Of a stretch of DNA of 64,000 nt, positions 57,754 through 64,000 are shown one piece after another. Positions within the stretch are counted from its first letter, which is position 1. Each line of letters begins with the position of its first letter. The notes under the pieces are model-generated. The model ran no database searches and was not told the DNA's origin. It worked only from the letters and a program-made list of their open reading frames with translations. The position numbers were made by a program, and so were the translations under genes. This DNA is from Heterodera schachtii (taxonomy: Eukaryota; Nematoda; Chromadorea; Rhabditida; Heteroderidae). The DNA is taken from positions 238,110 through 302,109 of the forward strand of contig SIJG01000085.1 in NCBI GenBank assembly GCA_023374025.1, given 5' to 3'.

Positions 57754-59520
57754 TTACATCAATTTGACTTCCTTTTTGAATTTCTTCATAAAATCATTAA
57801 ACATTTCTAAAAGTTGGGTTGTTGTTGACCTTTGCATTATGAAACCAAATTGCTGATTACAGAAAAATTTTGTACTGCTCAGAAATTTAATTATTTCCCT
57901 GCCTAAAATTCTTTCAAATACTCTGCACATAGTACAGGTCAGTGAAATGGGCCGGTAATTATTGGGATCACTTCTTTTGCCCTTTTTGAAAATTGGCGTA
58001 ATAATTGAAGTCTGCCATAAGGCGGGTATTTTCCAATCATCAAGAACAATTCTAAATATATCACTTAGAATGGCAGTTAAAGGCTCAGCACATTTTTTAA
58101 GCAAAATATAGGGGATTCCGTCGGGAGAAGTTGAATTTCTTCCCGGCAGCTTTTTTAAAATATTCCAAATTATTCCTGCATTTAATTCAATATCAGAAAG
58201 TTGCTGTTTAGGTATGTTCGGTTGGTCATTTTCAGAATTACAAAAAGATTTTTCCACAAAATTTCTTTGAAATATTTTGCAAAATAATTCAGCCTTCTCT
58301 TCATTTCTTGAATGTATTTTACCGTCTGGTGTGACCAAGGCAGGTATTTGGTTTTCAGAACTTATTTTATTTTTAATATGCTTAGAGATGATCCGTTGTC
58401 CAAGTGTAAAAAGCTTCTGTTCTTTTTTGTGCCAGAAGGCAGCCAAATGTTTTTTAAGTTCTCTTGAAATTATTTTATAATTTAATTTAATTTGTCTATT
58501 TTCTGAAAAAAATTTGTTGAGCTTATGTAATCTACGCTTTTCTTTTTGGAGATCTTTTATTTTTTGAGTGTAAGATTCTTTAATTAATTGATTTATGGGC
58601 CGGTTCGGAACAAAACTGTTATATGACTCGGATAATAATTCTACAAATTTTGAATATTTTTCATCAATTGAATATTTGGTATTAATTACCCTTTGGAAAT
58701 TATTTTCCAAAATAGCATAATTTAATTTTTCAAAGTTTGAATTTTTAAAATCACGTCTGAAATTTTTAATTTTTGGTCTTTTTTGGGCTTGTTGGAGAAT
58801 TTGAAATTGAATCATATTATGGTCTGAATTTGAGAATGTTTCGATTACTCGAACATTGTCAATTATATTTGAGGGAGTTGTAAATATTAAATCCAAGACA
58901 GATTTATCCCTTGTTGGTTCTTTGACATACTGTTCTAATTGTTTTTGGCCCATAAAATCAATTAATAAATTGGAGAACGGATCATTTTTTAAAATTAATT
59001 TATTTTTGTCCCATTGTATATTTGGGATATTAAAATCCCCGCTGTAAATTATATTTTTGGATTCAGTTATATCTGTTAAAAATTTAAATAATTTTTTGGT
59101 ATTCTGAGCAGTACAGTTTGGGGGTCTATACACATCCACGATGTGTATTTGTCTTTGTAACAGCAATTTGATATGAACTATTTCACTTTGATATTTAGTG
59201 CCACAGAAAATTGTTTGGTAGGGAATTTCTTTTTTGATGAGTATTGCTGTACCACCCCCTTTTTTATTTATCCTATTGGCCAGAATCGCATGGAAATTAC
59301 CTCCGATTGTTAATTCAGATATATTTGTATTCATGGAATTTAACCAGGTTTCATTAATTATAATAATTTCAGAATTATATTGTTTAATTACGTGTTCGAG
59401 ATCACTTATTTTATTCACTATTGAGCGGGCATTTATCAATAAACCATTAATTAAAGGGCACCTAATATGATCAGATTTTTTGTTAATTGTTTTTTCCTTT
59501 TCTTGATATGGTTTGCTCAC
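57754..59520 (-). CDS. LINE ORF2: endonuclease and start of reverse transcriptase
   Basis: 588 codons remain open. Endonuclease motifs: NARSIVNKISDLEHVIKQYN, INETWLN, YSGDFNIPNIQWD and FSNSDHNMIQF. Reverse-transcriptase motifs follow: GRNSTSPDGIPYILLKKC, IITPIFKKGKRSDPNNYRPI and QFGFIMQRST. The frame opens with GTG rather than ATG, 6 nt after the ORF1 stop, which suggests reinitiation or a lost start. After ...FKKEVKLM a frameshift moves the frame; the downstream part (57411-57780) continues with IDVIYIDFAKAFDSVPIDLL, GVPQGSVLGPILFLIFINDL and the catalytic YADDVKIY. Confidence 0.85.
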   Translation of the reverse strand: MSKPYQEKEKTINKKSDHIRCPLINGLLINARSIVNKISDLEHVIKQYNSEIIIINETWLNSMNTNISELTIGGNFHAILANRINKKGGGTAILIKKEIPYQTIFCGTKYQSEIVHIKLLLQRQIHIVDVYRPPNCTAQNTKKLFKFLTDITESKNIIYSGDFNIPNIQWDKNKLILKNDPFSNLLIDFMGQKQLEQYVKEPTRDKSVLDLIFTTPSNIIDNVRVIETFSNSDHNMIQFQILQQAQKRPKIKNFRRDFKNSNFEKLNYAILENNFQRVINTKYSIDEKYSKFVELLSESYNSFVPNRPINQLIKESYTQKIKDLQKEKRRLHKLNKFFSENRQIKLNYKIISRELKKHLAAFWHKKEQKLFTLGQRIISKHIKNKISSENQIPALVTPDGKIHSRNEEKAELFCKIFQRNFVEKSFCNSENDQPNIPKQQLSDIELNAGIIWNILKKLPGRNSTSPDGIPYILLKKCAEPLTAILSDIFRIVLDDWKIPALWQTSIITPIFKKGKRSDPNNYRPISLTCTMCRVFERILGREIIKFLSSTKFFCNQQFGFIMQRSTTTQLLEMFNDFMKKFKKEVKLM

Positions 59521-59526
59521 GCATCG

Positions 59527-60258
59527 CTAATGAGTTCTGAGGGGTCTAGGTGAGTTAAGTGTCACAATTGCCAAATCAATAACAACATATTTGTACAGAT
59601 TTTCGCTTTGATTCATAGCATAGGCCTTTCGGCGCAAATCATAAAGTACATTGAGTTCAGAACGGGTGAGGTCCCGTCTGACCGAGATATTTTTGGGGTA
59701 TTTGTTGATTTTTAGAAGTTTTTTGCGAAAAGATTTGAGAAAAATGCCTCGGTACTTTTTGTCAGAAAATGGGATTTTGATTATCCGATTTTTCCCCGTT
59801 GGCGTTTTTGGGTGCCGATGGATTTGTTCAAATTTGACCTCTGCAGTGATTCCGCACTCTTCTGCAATTTCTCTGACAAGCACGGTGGCATCGATTTGTT
59901 CCGGCACTTTCTCCAGCACTGCTCGCTTTGATTTGGCGATAATCTCCTCAGATTCCATCACTGCGTTGCTGACCATTTGAGTGACCATCCCTTGCAGATG
60001 TGGCGGTGGCTGACCCCAAGGTGGGGGGTTGCTCGTCGGTGTGTGGTCAGCAGATCGATTGGGACCCTCGCCCACCACTTTTCCATCAACGAGTTTTTGG
60101 ACTAAAGATTCTAATCTTTCAAGTCTTTCAATAATTGAGCTGTTTGATGTGGGCGCGGTTTTTATCAATGTTTCAAGTCGGTCAAGACGTAACAGGATGT
60201 CGTCTTGTTCGTCCAAAGTGGGCGACATTCTCCCTCTTTTGTTGTTGGGTTTTGGCAT
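59527..60258 (-). CDS. LINE ORF1 protein (243 aa)
   Basis: An intact frame from the ATG at 60256-60258. Residues 15-60 form a leucine-heptad coiled coil (LLRLDRLETLIK and IIERLERLESLVQKLVDG), followed by a Pro-rich linker and a basic C-terminal half (RIIKIPFSDKKYRGIFLKSF, VRRDLTRSELNVLYDLRRKA). This matches the trimerising, RNA-binding ORF1 proteins of LINEs. Confidence 0.75.
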   Translation of the reverse strand: MPKPNNKRGRMSPTLDEQDDILLRLDRLETLIKTAPTSNSSIIERLERLESLVQKLVDGKVVGEGPNRSADHTPTSNPPPWGQPPPHLQGMVTQMVSNAVMESEEIIAKSKRAVLEKVPEQIDATVLVREIAEECGITAEVKFEQIHRHPKTPTGKNRIIKIPFSDKKYRGIFLKSFRKKLLKINKYPKNISVRRDLTRSELNVLYDLRRKAYAMNQSENLYKYVVIDLAIVTLNSPRPLRTH

Positions 60259-60383
60259 TTAAAAAGGGAGAGTGAATATTTTGGAGCAATGAAGTTGGTC
60301 CTCGCCATTTACAATAAAAATATTTGATAATACTGTGGTTTTGGGCAGTATTTTCAAATTTTTTTTCGCTGATCAGTGATCAC

Positions 60384-60927
60384 TAGGGCATAAAAAATAT
60401 GGATATAAAATCGCGAAATATGGCCACAAAATATGGACATATATTTCAAAATTGAGGATGTAATCTCAATTTTCATCAAATTCGCTAAATTTGGCTAAAT
60501 ATGGCATTAAAAATTATTTTAGAGGGAAAAAATAAGACACAGCTAAAATTTATCATTTTTAGCGGAAAACCGCCCCGAAAAGAGAAATTTTCACTCTTTT
60601 TTTACTCATTTTTGATATAAATTTATCAATTTTAAAGAAAGTTTAAATTCATTCAATTTTTCAAGAAAATTTTGCTAAAAAAATATTTTTTGGAAAATTT
60701 TCCGGTCTTTGGGTCAAAACGGCAAATTTAGCTGATGGGAGCCGTTCTAATAGAGATTTTTTGGCAAAATGCCAAAATATGGACATAAATCGCCAAATAT
60801 GGGAAAATATGGATATGGAATTCAATCCTAGAAGCTTCAAACCAAGCTAAAAACATGTTTTTCGTGTGTTTCATGCCTCCCACAATCCAGTGAAAAAATA
60901 TGGATTTCCATATAATTTTATGCCCTA
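60384..60927. mobile_element. hAT-like MITE, 544 bp, 8 bp target duplication
   Basis: Ends TAGGGCATAAAA and TTTTATGCCCTA are inverted copies. The palindromic 8 bp GTGATCAC flanks it at 60376-60383 and 60928-60935. The interior repeats AAATATGGACAT-type text, similar to the 17.4 kb element. Confidence 0.85.
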
Positions 60928-61139
60928 GTGATCACAGTAGTTAACCCCCCGGGACCGTCGTTGCTAATTGAATTGTGGAAGGCAGCTTTCCTTTGGTTTT
61001 GCCACCCCAGCTGAGGGTTATTAATTAAGGGGTGCTAATTATGATAGACTGATTTCACAAGCGTGAGTGAGTTGTTTTTGATTGGATCTTTTCTGCGTTT
61101 CGTCTGGGACCAGTTCGCGGGTATATCGCAGGCTAAATT

Positions 61140-61990
61140 CGATAGCTCAACTCGCACGACGCTCATAAATTGGCACTCACTGTAATTTCCGGCAGTTGCA
61201 TGCGATTGCCATTGTCCAAGGACTCCCAATAATTGGCCACAATGAACCGAACGAACGGACGGACAAATCATATGAAAATACCCAAGAAATAAACGGACCA
61301 TTTCATAACTGTCCGTAGCGAGGCAGTCGAAATCCGCCGGAAAGGGCTCTGCGCGTAAAACGATATACCTGCGTGCTAATTAGCTTAACTCATTTAAATT
61401 TTGACTATGTCAATGTTAAACGAGAGAAAGTTCGCGCTGGGGATGCTATGATGAAATATTTTTATATTGCTTTTGGTAATTAAATTTCAGCCAAATTTAA
61501 TATGGCATTATAAAAAGTAATTTAAAATATAAAAAATTTATTTTGCTTCTCTCCTAAATCAAATCTTCAGCGTAAAATATTCTTTAACTCTTTGTGGCCG
61601 ACGACGAACAATATAACAGAAGCGACGAACACTGAACGGAAAAGCAAAATACAAAAAATTAATAATTATTTATATAAGGGCAAGGAATTTCATCACTTAA
61701 CCAATTTCCCATTACCAAGCGAAGCCCCCATATTTAAAACACATATAACTTTTCAACTACAATTTTAAAGTGTGCACCTCAAAATCTCGCTGGTGCCGCT
61801 ATTGTTGGATTGGTGGGACAGTGACGCCTTTGAAATGGCACCCGCCTTCGGCTTCTTTTTTTGATTCCGCTTTTTGGCAAGTGCTTTCTGTTGGAGCTGG
61901 TGTTGGATCGTCGATGCAAGCGCCGAACATCCATCCGGTTCTTTGCTCAATTGTGCATAATACCTTTCGGTATCGCCAAACCGGAAAAGG
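61140..61990 (-). other. Possible exons downstream of the NPC1-like gene
   Basis: A putative exon begins at 61990 after TTTTACAG. Two frames are open: one reads PFPVWRYRKVLCTIEQRTGW (in phase with the previous NPC1-like exon), the other LFRFGDTERYYAQLSKEPDG and ends at 61765. A further stretch near 61170-61250 reads FVRFIVANYWESLDNGNRMQ before a GTGAGT donor. I cannot assign these to known NPC1 segments with confidence. Confidence 0.3.
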
Positions 61991-62276
61991 CTGTAAAATT
62001 TTAAAATTAATTTTTGGAAAAACTTTGCAATTCATTTAAAATTTTGAAGAAATCGTAAATTTCTTAATAAAAATTTTCTAAGATTTTTTTTTGAAAAATT
62101 AGTGTGAAATTTTTAAAATTTTCGGAGGGGGGAAGCGACGGGGGAAATAACAGGTGTAGAAAGAACGCAGTGGGAGGGACATTTGACCTCGATTTACACA
62201 GGATCAAAACCGATCCTTCTCCTTCGTCCATTACGCCACCCCTTCCGCTTCAGTTAAATGTTTTGTTTGTTTTGAT

Positions 62277-63005
62277 TTAAACTTCGGGAGGCTGTGGTGG
62301 GGAAGGCTTGCACAGATGGCAGTCGACACATTCGCAGTTATGGCCAAAGTTCGGCGGCACTTCGTCGCATTTGTAGGTAATACTGAATATTTATAAATGA
62401 TCAAAAATGCACATAAATATACGCAAAAAGCGAACACGAGAAAAAGTCGCCGGACAAAATTTTGAGTCAGGCCATAATTTTTAGGACCTCAAAAATTTGG
62501 TTGAGAATTTGTTCAAATTTTTAAATTTTCTCATTTTCCTTCGCCGCGGTATACCCCTAAATGTCGCTGTCCGAACCGTCGCCACAAAAAAAATAAATAA
62601 AATTCAAATAAAATTTTAAAGAAAGGGTTTTTGAAAACCTAGGTGTTGAAGAAAATTATTAATTTTTTCGAATTAGGTTAAGTAACTAAAAATTATTGAT
62701 ATTTTTCTTGATTTTTTCGTAAATTTAAAAAAAGTTTGCGACAATTTGTCCCTGCCATATTTTCGGCGGCAAAGTCTTGCCCTGCCCCGACGTAGTGCAG
62801 CCCCTTACGTGTCCATAGGACGTATGATCTTGTTGTTTTTCTGCACTGTCTGGCCTTCTTTCAGCATCATCACGTTGATGGTGAACGGCACACGGTTGAT
62901 TTTGCTGTACGTGCCAATGTAGCGGAACAGCCTTTCCGGCGTGCAGAGGTCGACATCAGTGCCGCACAGAACTCTCAACGAAAAATCCAGTCTCGAAAGG
63001 TGCAC
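62277..63005 (-). CDS. NPC1-like sterol transporter, part of the N-terminal domain
   Basis: Two exons, 62809-63005 and 62277-62382, join in phase 2. They read LSRLDFSLRVLCGTDVDLCT, then RVPFTINVM, then PMDTITYKCDE, and then a Cys cluster NCECVDCHLCKPSPPQPPE. This order matches the end of the NPC1 N-terminal domain: FCG...C, PFTI, PMN..T..C, CSCQDC..C, then the Pro-rich linker. NPC1 (ncr-1/ncr-2 in C. elegans) moves sterol across the lysosomal membrane. Nematodes cannot make sterols, so this pathway matters to them. The first exon starts at an acceptor, so upstream exons lie to the right, possibly beyond the window. Downstream exons with the 13 membrane helices are not seen before the LINE at 60.3 kb. 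Confidence 0.65.
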
Positions 63006-63761
63006 CTTGAAAAGAAGAGAAAAAGGGGGAGGATTAGAGCGACCAAATGCCGTGGATTAAAAAAATAAAATTGGAAAATTGAAAAGTATTGGAAAAATGA
63101 ATTAGGGTTGGGTAAGAATGTTCAGGAAATTTTTTTATGTGTTTTGAAACATTTTTCCAAAAAATCACTTGAAAAATTTTCAATTTTTTTTTTGAAATTT
63201 TCTCAGACATTTTTCAATCGTTTTCGTTTTTTCTTGAAATATTTTTAATTTCGAAATCAAAAAAACTTCGGGAGGGGGGGGGGGGGGGTGGGGAAAATAG
63301 TGCACCCGTAGAGCCGTCCCTATTTGGAGTTTATTTATTTATTTTTAGAATTTGGGCCTAAAGTTTTGCATGAATCAAAAAGTTCGTCGGCATAGCGCTT
63401 GGTTATCTAAAAAGTGTCATATAAAAACTTTTGGGTAAAATTGAAGAATATTACCAATTTTGATTTTGCATATAAATTATATACCATTCGATTCGTCTCG
63501 ATGAGAGAAATCGAATGGTGCAATTTTTAGGCGTCGGCAACCAATCCCTGAAGAGTTACAGACCCGGGACTGAAGTGGAAAAATGGCTTTGGGACTGAAC
63601 CGTCCAATGTCAAACAACATATGAATCTCCAAAAAACATACAGAAATAGATTTTTTCGTCTCTAATGTAAGAATATGTGAAAATTTTGACAAAATACAAA
63701 CAAGGGATCCCTTTTTGAGGGCGCGCAGCGCCCGCCTTAGCGAGCATGCGAAGACGGAGCA

Positions 63762-63913
63762 AGTAGTGGGGCGAGACGGAGGGCGGAGGAAGCAGTCTGA
63801 CGAGCGCCACAGGCGGTTGACTGCGGGGGCCCGAAGGGCCCCCGCCAATCAGTCAACCGCCTGCGGATCACGCGCGGACTTCTTCCGTAGCCCGTAGTCT
63901 CGCCCCACCTACT
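63762..63913. repeat. GC-rich nested palindrome (152 bp)
   Basis: Outer arms AGTAGTGGGGCGAGAC and GTCTCGCCCCACCTACT. Inner arms AGGCGGTTGACT and AGTCAACCGCCT (63811-63862). The innermost stem GCGGGGGCCC pairs with GGGCCCCCGC around a GAA loop. It is far more GC-rich than its surroundings. No ORF of note. Confidence 0.8.
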
Positions 63914-64000
63914 GGCCGCCGTAGTCGAGTGTGCGGTGTTTTGGCGAAAATACGCTCACCAATTTAACAAAAACCGAATATATCAAAGGCATAATAATAT

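Larger units (their letters stand above)
56584..60340 (-). mobile_element. Non-LTR retrotransposon (LINE, CR1/Jockey-like), frameshifted
   Basis: ORF1 is at 59527-60258 and ORF2 runs from about 59520 to 56650. The recombined order is coiled-coil/RNA-binding ORF1, APE-type endonuclease, reverse transcriptase and a C-terminal region with FFNRVIKLWNKIP. The reverse-transcriptase frame changes near 57775, 57440 and 56945, so the copy is dead. The left boundary is uncertain; the right end abuts the MITE target duplication. Confidence 0.88.

Noticed and set aside
61035..61301. 88-codon ORF as a gene
   Set aside because: No family match and no upstream acceptor; only a short stretch in another frame looks exon-like.
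62170..62255. tRNA-like sequence on the minus strand, with GTGGCGTAATGG and a hairpin AGGATC/GATCCT
   Set aside because: The B box is poor (AGGTCAAATGTCC), the anticodon loop has the wrong size and the acceptor arms do not pair well, so I do not call a tRNA.
1..64000. Bacterial-type systems such as CRISPR arrays, operons or phage genes
   Set aside because: All tandem arrays lack the spacer variety of CRISPR, genes have introns, and nothing resembles cas, phage or plasmid functions.

Overview
The window looks like a piece of a plant-parasitic cyst-nematode genome (family Heteroderidae, Heterodera or Globodera). The reasons are a cluster of the F-box-like proteins that are expanded in cyst nematodes, a nematode-type chemoreceptor (Sre-like), short AT-rich introns, and animal housekeeping genes (MED21, TXNL4A/DIB1, PNUTS, NPC1-like) built from many small exons. 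There is no sign of bacterial, organelle or CRISPR content. A run of 10 N at 11561-11570 marks an assembly gap.

Layout. 0.7-9.5 kb: three F-box-like paralogues on the minus strand (697-1931, 2677-4107, 7710-9118) plus broken remnants, interrupted by inverted-repeat elements. 9.5-18.4 kb: almost purely repetitive, with a 1.6 kb segmental duplication, minisatellites, hAT-like MITEs, and one TIR-bounded block that carries a small secreted-protein ORF. 18.8-19.8 kb: a bHLH transcription factor (minus), directly downstream of a 1 kb hAT-type element. 22.7-25.6 kb: a five-exon Sre-like 7TM receptor (plus) whose introns hold foldback elements. 25.8-32.1 kb: a 2.17 kb unit repeated three times, each copy with a small secreted Gly/Met-rich protein gene and a 259 bp inverted-repeat element; the last copy runs into exons coding an Arg/Ser domain. 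33.0-49.8 kb: a very long minus-strand locus whose 5' half is PNUTS (PPP1R10: polyQ region, TFIIS-N/LW domain, RVRF PP1-docking motif) and whose 3' half codes acidic low-complexity exons, a CCCH zinc finger and an RGG box. 51.0-54.0 kb: MED21 and TXNL4A, 357 bp apart on the same strand. 54.1-55.7 kb: C-type-lectin-like fragments, one joined to a copy of the TXNL4A leader. 55.8-60.9 kb: a 733 bp MITE, a frameshifted non-LTR retrotransposon and a hAT-like MITE side by side. 61-63 kb: exons of an NPC1 N-terminal domain. 63.8 kb: a GC-rich nested palindrome.

How it fits together. The recognised single-copy genes serve nuclear gene expression (PNUTS-PP1 phosphatase, Mediator, U5 tri-snRNP, bHLH) and sterol handling (NPC1-like). 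The F-box, lectin, Gly-rich and chemoreceptor genes are lineage-type genes of the kind that multiply in plant parasites. At least ten non-autonomous repeat families fill the introns and gaps, and several have reshaped the genes next to them. Exon coordinates below were read by hand from splice signals and frame continuity and were not checked against transcripts.
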